From: Tessaracoccus sp. MC1679
GTDB taxonomy: Bacteria > Actinomycetota > Actinomycetes > Propionibacteriales > Propionibacteriaceae
Length of the DNA stretch: 64,000 nt
Direction of reading: 5' to 3'
NCBI RefSeq assembly: GCF_014164775.1
Contig: NZ_JACJGB010000001.1
Span: 186,001-250,000, forward strand
A program made the translations under genes and the position numbers. Under the pieces are notes generated by a model. That model saw only the letters and a list, made by a program, of their open reading frames with translations. It made no database searches and had not been told where the DNA came from. Below are positions 44,978-53,618 of the stretch, in pieces (position 1 is the stretch's first letter; every line of letters begins with the position of its first letter).

Positions 44978-45165
44978 GGAGCACCTCGTTCCTGAACCAC
45001 CCCACGGCCACCGTGAGGCAGGCTGAGCCCATTGTCCCGCCGGAGCACGACGGGCGGTAGCCCTGGCTGGGCATCTGCCCGGATCCGCCGCGACACTCCC
45101 CGTCCGCGGCACCCCGGTGCTGGAATAGTCACAGGGCCTCCGCCCCGCTCTCCCGAAAGGCTCCC

Positions 45166-45837
45166 ATGGACATCCTGTTCGACACCGCCAACCTCGACGA
45201 CATCGAGCGCCTCACCCCGATCTACCCTGTCACCGGCGTGACGACGAACCCGTCGATCCTCAAGAAGGAGGGCCAGATCGACTTCTACGCCCACCTGAAG
45301 CGGATCCGCTCGATCATCGGCCCGAACCGCACGCTTCACGTGCAGGTGCTGGCCAAGGACGCGCAGGAGATGATCGACGAGGCCCACCGCCTGCTGGACA
45401 AGATCGACGCCAACGTCTACCCCAAGATCCCCACCACCGAGGCCGGCATCCAGGCCATGCGCACCCTCAAGGAGGAGGGTGTGAGGGTCACGGCGACCGC
45501 CATCTATTCCAAGACGCAGGGATTCCTCGCGATCGCGACCGGCGTCGACTATCTGGCGCCCTATTACAACCGCATGCAGAGCCTGGACATCGACACCCGC
45601 GGAATGATCAGCACCCTGGCCAGCTTCATCGACCGCTTCGACGCACCGAGCAAGATCATGGCGGCCAGCTTCAAGAACATCTCGCAGGTCTCACACGCTC
45701 TGGAGTCGGGCGCGCACGCCGTCACGCTGTCGCCGAAGCTGCTGCGCCAGGCCTTGTCGGCGCCCATGATCGAGGACGCCGTCGACGCCTTCATCTCGGA
45801 CTGGAAAGAGGTGCACGGGACGACCACGCTCCCCTGA
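45166..45837 (+). CDS. Transaldolase / fructose-6-phosphate aldolase family protein
   Basis: Short transaldolase-family enzyme (TalC/FSA type), 223 residues. The family start M-D-I-L-F-D-T-A-N-L-D-D-I and T-G-V-T-T-N-P-S are clear, and the Schiff-base lysine is K87 in N-V-Y-P-K-I-P-T-T. The small size fits fructose-6-phosphate aldolase or short transaldolase rather than the long TalB type; which activity dominates cannot be decided. ATG 45166 follows a GAAAGG sequence. It stands as a single gene upstream of the sulfur operon. Confidence 0.88.
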   Translation: MDILFDTANLDDIERLTPIYPVTGVTTNPSILKKEGQIDFYAHLKRIRSIIGPNRTLHVQVLAKDAQEMIDEAHRLLDKIDANVYPKIPTTEAGIQAMRTLKEEGVRVTATAIYSKTQGFLAIATGVDYLAPYYNRMQSLDIDTRGMISTLASFIDRFDAPSKIMAASFKNISQVSHALESGAHAVTLSPKLLRQALSAPMIEDAVDAFISDWKEVHGTTTLP

Positions 45838-45874
45838 GCGCACCCCGTCATGGTCTGCTGAGGCTCGACGACGC

Positions 45875-45890
45875 ATACCCCCTGGGGTAT
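45875..45890 (+). promoter_or_regulatory. CsoR/CstR-type operator, site 1
   Basis: ATACCC-CCTG-GGGTAT, a 6-bp inverted repeat with a 4-bp centre inside a C/G tract, overlaps a TATACT -10 box (45890-45895) 29 bp before the MBL-rhodanese start. The same ATACCC-N4-GGGTAT word is at 62340-62355 before a second rhodanese gene. Confidence 0.8.
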
Positions 45891-45918
45891 ATACTCCTGT
45901 GAAACGAAGGAGTGACCC

Positions 45919-47292
45919 ATGGCCAAGATCATCACAATTGCCACCCCGACCCTCGGCGACCGCAGCTACGTGGTCCACGACGGGAACGTGGCGTTCGTCA
46001 TCGACCCCCAGCGCGACATCGATCGCGTCACGACGATCCTCGACGACGAGGGCGTGCAGCTGAGTGCAGTCTTCGAGACCCACATCCACAACGACTACGT
46101 CACCGGCGGCCTGGCCCTGGCGCGCGAACGCGGCGCGGACTACTACGTCAACGCCGCAGACACGGTGTCGTTTGAGCGCACGCCCATCGTCGACGAGCAG
46201 GTGGTGGAGGTGTCACCCACCATGTCGGTCAAGGCGCTGGCCACCCCCGGGCACACGTTCACCCACCTGTCCTACGTCCTCTTCAACCCCACCGCGGACG
46301 ACGACGACGCCCAGGGTCAGGCGGTCTTCAGCGGGGGATCCCTGCTGTTCGGTGCCACCGGACGCCCGGACCTGCTCGGCGCCGCGCACACCCACGACCT
46401 GGTCCGGCACCAGTACCACTCTGCACACCGCCTCGCCACCGAGCTCCCGGACGCCACGGAAATCATGCCCACGCACGGCTTCGGCAGCTTCTGCGCCGCC
46501 ACGCAGACCAGCGGCACCGAGTCCACGATCGGGCGCGAGAAGCGCACCAACCCGGTGCTGACGCAGGACGAGGCCGAGTGGATCGACGAGATCCTGGCCG
46601 GCCTGGACGTCTACCCCGCCTACTACGCGCACATGGCCCCGGCCAACTCGTCCGGTCCCGGCGCGCCCGACCTCGCCGAGCCCACGCAGGCGGACAAGGA
46701 CGAGATCCGCGCCCGCCTCGAGAAGGGCGAGTGGGTGGTGGACCTGCGCAATCGCACGGCCTACGCCGCCGGCCACGTGCCCGGCAGCTTCAACTTCGGC
46801 CTGGACGGCCAGCTCTCCACCTACATCGGCTGGATGATCCCGTGGGGCACCCCGCTGACGCTTCTCGGCGAGTCGAGGGAGCAGGTGGCCGAGGCGCAGC
46901 GGGAGCTGGTGCGCATCGGCATCGAGCACATCGCCGCCAGCGCCACCGGCACCCCGGAGGACTGGACCGACGCCCCCGCCACGCTGCAGCAGGCGAACTT
47001 CGGCGACCTCAGCCAGGTCCGGCACCACCGTCAGGTGGAGATCCTCGACGTGCGGCGCACCTCCGAATACGACACCGCGCACATCGACGGCGCCGTCAAC
47101 ATCCCGCTCCACGACCTGCTCACGCGCATCAGCGAGGCCCCAGACGGCGAGATCTGGGTGCACTGCCAGAGCGGCTACCGCTCCTCCATCGCTGGCTCGA
47201 TCCTGGCGGCGAAGGGCCTCAACGTCGTCATCATCGACGACAACTTCGAGAACGCAGAGAAGAACGGCCTGCCGATGGCGAGTGCGCAGTGA
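45919..47292 (+). CDS. MBL-fold persulfide dioxygenase-like protein with rhodanese domains
   Basis: A 457-residue sulfur-handling enzyme. The N-terminal metallo-beta-lactamase domain has T-H-I-H-N-D-Y (residues 54-60) and further metal histidines in T-P-G-H-T-F-T-H and P-T-H-G-F-G-S-F-C. This pattern is shared by glutathione- or CoA-persulfide dioxygenases. A first rhodanese domain (about 262-355) lacks the catalytic cysteine, and a second (about 370-457) has C416 in W-V-H-C-Q-S-G-Y-R. Head of a three-gene operon with strong Shine-Dalgarno GAAGGAG at 45906-45912. Likely detoxifies reactive sulfur. Confidence 0.88.
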   Translation: MAKIITIATPTLGDRSYVVHDGNVAFVIDPQRDIDRVTTILDDEGVQLSAVFETHIHNDYVTGGLALARERGADYYVNAADTVSFERTPIVDEQVVEVSPTMSVKALATPGHTFTHLSYVLFNPTADDDDAQGQAVFSGGSLLFGATGRPDLLGAAHTHDLVRHQYHSAHRLATELPDATEIMPTHGFGSFCAATQTSGTESTIGREKRTNPVLTQDEAEWIDEILAGLDVYPAYYAHMAPANSSGPGAPDLAEPTQADKDEIRARLEKGEWVVDLRNRTAYAAGHVPGSFNFGLDGQLSTYIGWMIPWGTPLTLLGESREQVAEAQRELVRIGIEHIAASATGTPEDWTDAPATLQQANFGDLSQVRHHRQVEILDVRRTSEYDTAHIDGAVNIPLHDLLTRISEAPDGEIWVHCQSGYRSSIAGSILAAKGLNVVIIDDNFENAEKNGLPMASAQ

Positions 47293-47636
47293 GCACGGCC
47301 GATGTCGTCGAGTGCACCATCTCGGAGCTGCACGCGGCCTGGAAGCGGGGCGACTTCATCCTCGACGTCCGTGAACCGGATGAGTACGCCGAGGGCCACG
47401 TGCCGTCGGCGATCCTGATCCCGCTCGGCGAGGTCGCGTCGCGGGTCAACGAGGTGCCGACGGACCGCCCCATCTATGTGGTCTGCCGCAGCGGCCGCCG
47501 GTCGATGACCGGGGCGCGCGCGCTGGCCGACGCCGGGCGTCAGGCGATCTCCGTCAGCGGCGGGACCCTGGGCTGGATCTCCGCGGGTCTCGCCGTCTCG
47601 GCGCGCCTCCACGGGGCGGGCTCAGGCAGCCGATGA
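47289..47636 (+). CDS. Single-domain rhodanese
   Basis: A 115-residue sulfurtransferase. L-D-V-R-E-P-D-E-Y-A-E-G-H-V-P-S and the active loop V-V-C-R-S-G-R-R-S, with catalytic C66, are the classical signature. It starts at a GTG overlapping the stop of the MBL-rhodanese gene (GTGA) and its own stop overlaps the next start (ATGA), so the three genes are tightly coupled. It probably passes persulfide sulfur between partners of this operon. Confidence 0.9.
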   Translation: MSTADVVECTISELHAAWKRGDFILDVREPDEYAEGHVPSAILIPLGEVASRVNEVPTDRPIYVVCRSGRRSMTGARALADAGRQAISVSGGTLGWISAGLAVSARLHGAGSGSR

Positions 47637-48436
47637 CGTGGTGGATCGCCCCCCTGGCCATTGCCGTGGGCCTCATCATGGGGGCACTCGGGGGCGGCGG
47701 GGCGATCATCACCGTCCCGGTGCTGGTGTATCTGGCGGGTCAGCCGCCTGCCGCCGCGATGGCCGGCTCGCTGATCGTGGTCAGCGTCACGGCCAGCGCC
47801 GGGATGATCGGGCACTGGCGGGCCGGTCTTGTCCGCCCCTCCGAAGGGGTGGCGTTCGCCGCACTGGGCTCCGCGGGGGCGATCGGCGGATCGCTGATGT
47901 CGATGCAGATGCCGGGCAACGTGCTCATGGCCCTGTTCGCGGTGCTGCTGCTCGTCGTCGCGGCTGTGATGGCGAAGAAATTCCTTCGCCCGTCGTCGGC
48001 CTCGCCGCGCCACGTGCCGCCCATGATTGAACGCGAACCGCTTCGCGTCAACTGGCGCCAGGTCGGCCTCGCGGCGCTGACCGCGACCGGGGTAGGCCTG
48101 CTGACAGGGTTCTTCGGAGTGGGTGGCGGGTTCGCCATCGTCCCCGCACTCGTGCTCGCCCTGGGGTTCACAATGCAGCAGGCGGTGGCCACGTCTCTGC
48201 TGGTCATCGTGCTGAACTCGCTGGTGGCGCTCGCCACCAGGCTGACGGTGGCCACCGACATCGACTGGGCGATGATCGGATGGTTCAGCGCGCTGGCCGC
48301 CGTCGGCGCCATCCTCGGCGGCAGGGTGGGCCGACGGCTCCCGGCCAGGACCCTGGGCCTCGGTTTCGCGGCGCTGCTCGGCGTGACTTCGCTGGCGATC
48401 CTGGCTCAGACGTTGACGGGCTTGATCACCCAATAG
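47633..48436 (+). CDS. TauE/SafE-family permease
   Basis: A 267-residue membrane protein with about eight hydrophobic segments and two internal repeats, each starting with a G-x-x-x-G-x-x-G-G-G-G block (L-I-M-G-A-L-G-G-G-G and L-T-G-F-F-G-V-G-G-G). This is the family signature of sulfite, sulfoacetate and related anion exporters. Coupled by ATGA overlap to the rhodanese gene, so it probably exports sulfite or thiosulfate formed by the operon. Its 3' end overlaps the convergent hydrolase gene by 31 bp. Confidence 0.88.
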   Translation: MTWWIAPLAIAVGLIMGALGGGGAIITVPVLVYLAGQPPAAAMAGSLIVVSVTASAGMIGHWRAGLVRPSEGVAFAALGSAGAIGGSLMSMQMPGNVLMALFAVLLLVVAAVMAKKFLRPSSASPRHVPPMIEREPLRVNWRQVGLAALTATGVGLLTGFFGVGGGFAIVPALVLALGFTMQQAVATSLLVIVLNSLVALATRLTVATDIDWAMIGWFSALAAVGAILGGRVGRRLPARTLGLGFAALLGVTSLAILAQTLTGLITQ

Positions 48437-50073
48437 TCCTCGATGACGGCGCGGATCTCCGCGATCGTCGCCTCATCGAGGCCCCCGTCGCCGGTGACGG
48501 CCACCCAGCCGTCGATCATCACGTCGCCGAACGCGTGCCCGTGCCTGGCGGGGACGTCCACGCTGACAAGCATGTCCAGGAATACCTGGACCGCAGTCAC
48601 CACCGGGATCCAGCGCATGTGCGGACTCACGTCCGGCGCCCTGCCGCCCTCGGTCAACCACTCCGGGCGCTGCCAGATGAGCTCAGGCCCCAGCCAGGTG
48701 ATCGGATCAGTTGCGTGCTGGAGGATGGCCACCCGCGGCTCGGACCAGTCCCCCTCCAGCGTGTCGAAGTCTCCGGACTGCGAGGCCCAGCGCACCCGTT
48801 GCCCGCCGTCGAGGACCGGCTGCCACGGCGGTGATCCTGCGTCGCGCGCGGCCTGCAGCTCCTGCCACAGGGGCGTGGCGTAGGTGGGCCCGACGAGCAG
48901 CGCACCCTGGGTGCGCTCGGTGAGCGCACCCAGGGTGCCGAATGCGTTCATCAGGCCCTGGGCGCCGAGGCTGAGCCCGTAGACCACCAGCTTGGGGCGC
49001 TCCTCCTCCGGCAGGGTGAGCCAGTGACCCCGCACCCCGGTGAACAGCGCGGAGGCGGCCTCGACCGTGAGCTCCGGCGCCGTGACCGCGGACACGAAGC
49101 TCGGCGTGTAGGCGTACTGGAGGGCCACCGTGGCGGTGTCACCCGAGTGCAGGTACTCGACGGAGTCCACGCCCTGCGGCTCCACCCAGCCTGAGCCGGT
49201 CGTGGCGGCGACCACGAGCACCTCGCGCTCGAAGCCGCCGGTGCGCACGAGTTCCCGGACGGCGGTGGCCACCCGGTCCGCGAGCGTTCCGCCGGCCCCG
49301 ACGCCCACATACACGCGCACGGGCGTCATCGCCGGCTTCCCCGTGAGCGCGCTGATCTCGTCGGCCGTCGGGCCACCGGTGACGAAGTCTCCACCCTGGC
49401 GCCCCAGCTCATCGAACGACACCTCCGACCCCGGCCCGCCTGAGCGCTCCGGGGAGTCCGGCGCGACGACACCGCCCGCCGGCTGGCCGTTGATGCCCCG
49501 GTATGCGACGTTGAGCAGCCCGAAGAAGCCGATGCCCAGCAGGGCCAGGATCAGGACCGACGCCACGGCGGCCCGGAGGCTCGCCAGCTTGAGGGCGACG
49601 GCGGGCGTGCGTCCGCCCTCCACCATCCGACCCAGCGTGCGCCGCCACGCGGAGCGGACCAGGCGGCCGAGTCCGAGGCTCGCCAGGCTGGCAACAGCCA
49701 ACGCCACCACGAACCCGAGAATGTTGACGTTGTCCTGCGGGGGCAGCTCGACGAGGCGGCGCACCTCGTTCTGCGCGGCGACGCCGCCGATCATGGCAGC
49801 GATCAGGACCGCGCCGTACAGGGGCCATCCCACCAGACGCAGCCAATGCAGCCACTCCTGCGGTGGACGCCACCGGGTCAGCCTCGCCCCCAGGACGGCC
49901 AGCGCCACGCCGATCAGGTAGCCGACGCCGAACACTATGCCGGAGCCCACACCCTGCAGGACCGCGGGCCTCGGAAGCAGCGACGGCGTGAGCGACAGCG
50001 CCAGCAGGACGGCCCCCACCGCGACACCTACCGGGTTCAGGCTGCGCAGAAACTGCTGAAGGTGCTGCTTCAT
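48406..50073 (-). CDS. Membrane-bound alpha/beta-hydrolase (Abhydrolase_9 type)
   Basis: A 555-residue protein. The N-terminal 240 residues hold four to five membrane helices (S-L-T-P-S-L-L-P-R-P is typical of the family N-domain). The C-terminal part is an alpha/beta-hydrolase with G-L-S-L-G-A-Q-G as nucleophile elbow (serine of G-x-S-x-G), V-V-A-A-T-T-G-S-G-W and A-I-L-Q-H-A-T-D-P. Its substrate is unknown. ATG 50073 precedes the first helix; longer upstream frames are unsupported. Divergent from the gene at 50199. Confidence 0.82.
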   Translation of the reverse strand: MKQHLQQFLRSLNPVGVAVGAVLLALSLTPSLLPRPAVLQGVGSGIVFGVGYLIGVALAVLGARLTRWRPPQEWLHWLRLVGWPLYGAVLIAAMIGGVAAQNEVRRLVELPPQDNVNILGFVVALAVASLASLGLGRLVRSAWRRTLGRMVEGGRTPAVALKLASLRAAVASVLILALLGIGFFGLLNVAYRGINGQPAGGVVAPDSPERSGGPGSEVSFDELGRQGGDFVTGGPTADEISALTGKPAMTPVRVYVGVGAGGTLADRVATAVRELVRTGGFEREVLVVAATTGSGWVEPQGVDSVEYLHSGDTATVALQYAYTPSFVSAVTAPELTVEAASALFTGVRGHWLTLPEEERPKLVVYGLSLGAQGLMNAFGTLGALTERTQGALLVGPTYATPLWQELQAARDAGSPPWQPVLDGGQRVRWASQSGDFDTLEGDWSEPRVAILQHATDPITWLGPELIWQRPEWLTEGGRAPDVSPHMRWIPVVTAVQVFLDMLVSVDVPARHGHAFGDVMIDGWVAVTGDGGLDEATIAEIRAVIEDYWVIKPVNV

Positions 50074-50198
50074 GTGACCCTCCGTGTGCGGTGCGGGTCC
50101 AACGCCCCCACCGGGCGTACCGCCGGCACACAGGCTACGGCAGTGTGCCTCGTGGGCACCTCCCCCGATCCGGGGGGACGCGTCCCTAGGATGAGCCC

Positions 50199-50627
50199 AT
50201 GGCAGATCCTGCGGCACCCCGGCGTCGGTGGCTGTCGGCCGCAGATGTGGTCGATGTCTTCGTCTACGTGGTGGTCCTCAACCTGGCCGCGGAGTACATG
50301 CCCGCTGTGATCTCAGAGACTTTCACGCTCTCGTTGCTCACGGCCGTCATCCTCAAGCTGGTGCTGGAGGTGGTGGTGGCATTGAAGGATCGGGCCAAGG
50401 CACGGTTCAAGGCAGCCACGACGCCGGTGGGCCGCATCGTCGCTGGCCTCATGCTCTGGGCGCTGCTCATCAGCAGCAAGTTCGTCGTCCTGGAGCTGAT
50501 CGCCCTGCTCTTCGGCGACAGCGTGAAGCTCGGCGGCTTCTGGGCCGTCACCGCTCTCATCCTCGCCCTCATGTTCGCCCGCAGCGGGGTACGCCGGCTC
50601 CTTGCCACCCCGGATTCCAGCGCCTAA
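50199..50627 (+). CDS. Small membrane protein of unknown function
   Basis: A 142-residue product with four hydrophobic segments (about 18-36, 42-62, 80-103 and 110-127). Polar, basic residues lie between helices two and three (K-D-R-A-K-A-R-F-K). No family motif is recognised. ATG 50199 lies 125 bp from the divergent hydrolase start. It ends 46 bp before the ArsR gene but is separated from it by the ArsR operator, so it is probably its own unit. Confidence 0.65.
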   Translation: MADPAAPRRRWLSAADVVDVFVYVVVLNLAAEYMPAVISETFTLSLLTAVILKLVLEVVVALKDRAKARFKAATTPVGRIVAGLMLWALLISSKFVVLELIALLFGDSVKLGGFWAVTALILALMFARSGVRRLLATPDSSA

Positions 50628-50664
50628 CCCACCCCGGCCTGCCGCCCGTCCACCAGAGGCGTAC

Positions 50665-50684
50665 GATTCAACCATGCTTGAATC
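50665..50684 (+). promoter_or_regulatory. ArsR-type operator overlapping the arsR start
   Basis: GATTCAA-CCATGC-TTGAATC, a perfect 7-bp inverted repeat with a 6-bp centre that contains the arsR ATG (50674). ArsR/SmtB sites commonly follow ATTCAA-N6-TTGAAT, so direct autorepression is likely. Confidence 0.8.
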
Positions 50685-50976
50685 AAGCCTCATTGAACTG
50701 ACCCTGCGCGAGGACCGCGCGGTGGCGGTGCTGCAGGCCGTCGCGGACCCCATCCGGTGGCGGGTGCTGTCGCGGCTGTCGTCGTCGACACAATGCGTCT
50801 GCGACCTCCAGGCCACGATCGACATCGCCCCCAACCTGCTCAGCTACCACCTCAAGGTGCTGCGCGAGGCCGGCCTGATCGTCGGCACCCGCCGCGGCCG
50901 CTGGATCGACTACACGCTGGCCGACGGCGCCGCCGCGCTTGTCCGCTCCGCCCTGCCCGGCGAGTTGAGAGGCTGA
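50674..50976 (+). CDS. arsR: ArsR-family metalloregulator
   Basis: A 100-residue winged-helix repressor. The metal-binding pair is C41-V-C43-D-L-Q, the arsenite site of ArsR-type regulators, followed by L-S-Y-H-L-K-V-L-R-E-A-G-L-I and the beta-wing G-R-W-I-D-Y. The start ATG at 50674 lies inside its own operator. First gene of an ArsR-permease-thioredoxin cassette. Arsenic is suggested by the CVC motif; other thiophilic ions are possible. Confidence 0.88.
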   Translation: MLESSLIELTLREDRAVAVLQAVADPIRWRVLSRLSSSTQCVCDLQATIDIAPNLLSYHLKVLREAGLIVGTRRGRWIDYTLADGAAALVRSALPGELRG

Positions 50977-50979
50977 CCG

Positions 50980-52020
50980 GTGTCCGCGACACTCACCCCC
51001 CGCTCCACCAGAGGCCTGATCGCCGCCCTGGCGGCGGCCGCCGTCGTCTGGGCCGGGCTGTACGCGCTCAACGAGGTCCTCTGGGACGCACTGTTCGAGC
51101 GCGCCATGGGGCTGGACCTGGCCCAGCGCATCCCAGGCGCCGTCCACTTCTTCCTGTACGACACCTCCAAGATCCTCCTGCTGCTGGTCGGCATGATCTT
51201 CGTGATCGGCCTGGTTCGCACCACGCTGCGCCCCGAGCGGGTGCGCGTGTTCCTGGAGGGGAAGCCGCTGTGGCTCTCGCTCGTGTTGGCCGCCCTGTTC
51301 GGGGCCATCACACCGTTCTGCTCCTGCAGCTCCATCCCGCTGTTCATCGGCTTCGTGGGCGCGGGCATCCCGCTGGCAGTCACACTGACGTTCCTCATCG
51401 CGTCTCCGCTGGTCAACGAGGTGGCCGTCGTGCTGCTGGCAGACACCTTCGGGATCCCCAACACCATCGCCTACGTGGTCGCGGGGCTGACCGCAGCCGT
51501 GACCCTGGGCTTCATCTACAGCCGGCTCAAGCTGGACCACCTCGTCGCGGACTTCGTCTTCAAGACCCCCGTCGCCGTGTTGCACGCCGACGGCCACCGC
51601 CCGACACTGCACGAGAGGGTGGAGGCGGCCCTCGAGGAGACCCGCGACATTGTGGGCCGGGTCTGGAAGTGGATCCTCGTCGGCGTCGGAGTGGGCGCGG
51701 TCATCCACGGCTGGGTGCCCACCGATTTCTTCGCCACCTACGCCGGCGCGGACAACCCGTTCGCGGTCGTGCTCGCCACGCTGGCCGGCGTGCCCCTGTA
51801 CGCCAACGCGGCAGGGGTGATCCCCATCGCCGAAGCGCTGTGGACCAAGGGCATGGCGCTTGGCACGGTGATGTCGTTCATGATGGCCACCGTCGCCCTG
51901 TCCCTGCCGGAGTTCATCCTGCTCAAGCAGGTGCTCAAGCCCAAGCTCCTGGCGCTGTACTTCGGCAGCGTCGCGATGGCCATCATGGCCATCGGATTCG
52001 TCTTCAACCTGTTCGTCTGA
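50980..52020 (+). CDS. ArsP/YraQ-like permease
   Basis: A 346-residue membrane protein with about eight hydrophobic segments in two repeats. The conserved T-P-F-C-S-C-S-S-I-P-L-F-I-G-F (about residues 108-122) and A-S-P-L-V-N-E identify the ArsP/YraQ (DUF318) permeases, which include exporters of methylated or aromatic arsenicals. Starts at GTG 50980, 3 bp after arsR. The cysteine pair in the motif and the following redox protein suggest thiol-linked transport. Confidence 0.88.
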   Translation: MSATLTPRSTRGLIAALAAAAVVWAGLYALNEVLWDALFERAMGLDLAQRIPGAVHFFLYDTSKILLLLVGMIFVIGLVRTTLRPERVRVFLEGKPLWLSLVLAALFGAITPFCSCSSIPLFIGFVGAGIPLAVTLTFLIASPLVNEVAVVLLADTFGIPNTIAYVVAGLTAAVTLGFIYSRLKLDHLVADFVFKTPVAVLHADGHRPTLHERVEAALEETRDIVGRVWKWILVGVGVGAVIHGWVPTDFFATYAGADNPFAVVLATLAGVPLYANAAGVIPIAEALWTKGMALGTVMSFMMATVALSLPEFILLKQVLKPKLLALYFGSVAMAIMAIGFVFNLFV

Positions 52021-52041
52021 CCCAAGAGAGAAGGAACCCCC

Positions 52042-52278
52042 ATGCTGATCAAGGTCCTCGGCCCCGGCTGCAAGAACTGCGTCAACCTCGAGAAGAACGT
52101 CCGGGAAGCGCTGACCCGGCTCGGCGTCGACGCCGACGTGGAGAAGGTCACCGAATACGCCGACATCATGGCCCACGGCGTGATGTCCACCCCAGGATTG
52201 GTGATCGACGGCGACGTCGTCTCCTACGGCCGCGTCCCCACGCCCACCCAGATCGTGGAGCTGATCCAAGCCCGCTAG
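52042..52278 (+). CDS. Small thioredoxin-like redox protein
   Basis: A 78-residue thioredoxin-fold protein: G-P-G-C-K-N-C with the C10-x-x-C13 redox pair, then S-T-P-G-L-V-I-D-G containing the cis-proline. This is the small disulfide-protein family often found beside YraQ permeases. ATG 52042 follows GAGAGAAGGA. It is the third gene of the cassette and may reduce the transport substrate or the permease cysteines. Confidence 0.88.
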   Translation: MLIKVLGPGCKNCVNLEKNVREALTRLGVDADVEKVTEYADIMAHGVMSTPGLVIDGDVVSYGRVPTPTQIVELIQAR

Positions 52279-52301
52279 GAGTGCCCCGATAGGGTCGGGG
52301 C

Positions 52302-53351
52302 ATGCGTGGTGAGTACAAGGTCCCGGGCGGCAAGCTGGTCGCGGTCGATGTGGAGAGTGACGACGGCCAGATCACCGAGGCCGCGGTCTCGGGGGACTTC
52401 TTCCTGGAGCCCGACGAGGCGCTCGACGACATCAACGGCGCCCTGCTCGGCATGCCGGACACGTCGTCTGTCGCGGATCTCGCCGCCGCCATCGTCGCCC
52501 GGCTGGACCCCGCCGCGACACTGATCGGCTTCACCCCCGAGGCAGTGGGCATCGCGGTGCGCCGCGCCCTGGGGCACGCCTCCGACTGGTCGGATCACCT
52601 GTTCGACGTCATAGGCCCGGTCTCGATGGATCCGCGGATGCACGTCGCCCTCGACGAGGTGATCGCAGGCAGGCTCGCCCGAGGCGAGGCCAACCCCAGC
52701 CTCCGCATCTGGGACTGGGACCAGCCGCTGGTGGTGATCGGATCCTTCCAGTCCTACCGCAACGAGATCGACGACGAGGGCCGGGGGCGCCACGGCATCA
52801 ACGTGGTGCGCCGGATCACCGGCGGCGGGGCTATGTTCATGGAACCCGGCAACTGCGTGACCTACTCGCTGGTGGTGCCCGCGTCGCTGGTGGAGGGGCT
52901 GAGCTTCGAACGTAGCTACGAGTTCCTGGACCAGTGGGTGATGGGCGCTCTGGCCGAGCTCGGCGTCAACGCCCGCTATGTGCCGCTCAACGACATCGCC
53001 TCGGACAAGGGCAAGATCGCCGGCGCCGCTCAGCGTCGCGTGACGGGTGGAGTGGTGGTGCACCACGTGACCATGGCCTACGACATTGACGCGGACAAGA
53101 TGCTCGAGGTGTTGCGCATCGGCCGCGAGAAGCTTTCCGACAAGGGCACGAAGTCCGCGAATAAGAGGGTAGACCCGCTGCGATCGCAGACCCGCCTCCC
53201 CCGCGATCAGATCATTGCGTCGTTCCTCGCCCATTTCGAGGGGCGCTACGCCACCCAGCGTCGGGGCTACACCGACGCGGAGCTGGCCGCCGCTCAGCAC
53301 CTGGTGGAGACGAAGTTCTCCTCCGAGGCGTGGACCAAGCGGATCCCCTGA
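52302..53351 (+). CDS. Lipoate-protein ligase with a fused LplB-like N-terminus
   Basis: A 349-residue enzyme. Residues 1-80 read as the small accessory LplB domain (M-R-G-E-Y-K-V-P-G-G-K-L-V-A-V-D-V), which in many Archaea is a separate protein. The rest is an LplA-type ligase with R-R-I-T-G-G-G-A-M-F (lipoyl-AMP loop) and D-K-G-K-I-A-G-A-A-Q-R-R with the catalytic lysine. It attaches lipoate to E2 and GcvH domains using ATP, so it could serve the complex at 32322-37609. ATG 52302 lies 23 bp after the thioredoxin-like gene. Confidence 0.85.
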   Translation: MRGEYKVPGGKLVAVDVESDDGQITEAAVSGDFFLEPDEALDDINGALLGMPDTSSVADLAAAIVARLDPAATLIGFTPEAVGIAVRRALGHASDWSDHLFDVIGPVSMDPRMHVALDEVIAGRLARGEANPSLRIWDWDQPLVVIGSFQSYRNEIDDEGRGRHGINVVRRITGGGAMFMEPGNCVTYSLVVPASLVEGLSFERSYEFLDQWVMGALAELGVNARYVPLNDIASDKGKIAGAAQRRVTGGVVVHHVTMAYDIDADKMLEVLRIGREKLSDKGTKSANKRVDPLRSQTRLPRDQIIASFLAHFEGRYATQRRGYTDAELAAAQHLVETKFSSEAWTKRIP

Positions 53352-53353
53352 CC

Positions 53354-53608
53354 TCGCTCCTCTGAGGAGTTGCACGTCGCGAAGCGACCGTGGGACCCAC
53401 TACCCCGCTCCCTGAGGAGTTCCGCGTCGCGAAGCGACCGTGGGACGTCTCGAAGGGTCGTCACTCAAACCCGCAGCAAGAACCCTTGCCAGGTCACGAC
53501 ACGACCCTTCGAGACGGCACCCGCGCCTACGGCGGTGCGCCTCCTCAGGGATCGAAGGGAAGACACCGCCACCCCCGCTTCAGCGGTGCACCTCCTCAGG
53601 GATCGAGT
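53354..53608. repeat. Cluster of four dispersed hairpin repeats (copies B-E)
   Basis: Copies B (53354-53397) and C (53404-53464) run forward; D (53493-53554) and E (53555-53608) run in reverse. Each has CTGAGGAG (or its complement), a variable stem closed by GCGAAGCG or a related loop, and in C and D the tail GTCTCGAAGGGTCGT. Copy A is at 6672-6729. The stem bases differ between copies but pair within each copy. The block fills the 267-bp gap between the lipoate ligase and the fucose mutarotase genes, in which no gene is seen. Confidence 0.85.
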
Positions 53609-53618
53609 CACCGGACAC

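Noticed and set aside
48890-48945. Inverted repeat GGTGCGCTC/GAGCGCACC inside the alpha/beta-hydrolase gene
   Set aside because: It lies in coding sequence in a region of intact family-like protein and is likely chance pairing in GC-rich codons.
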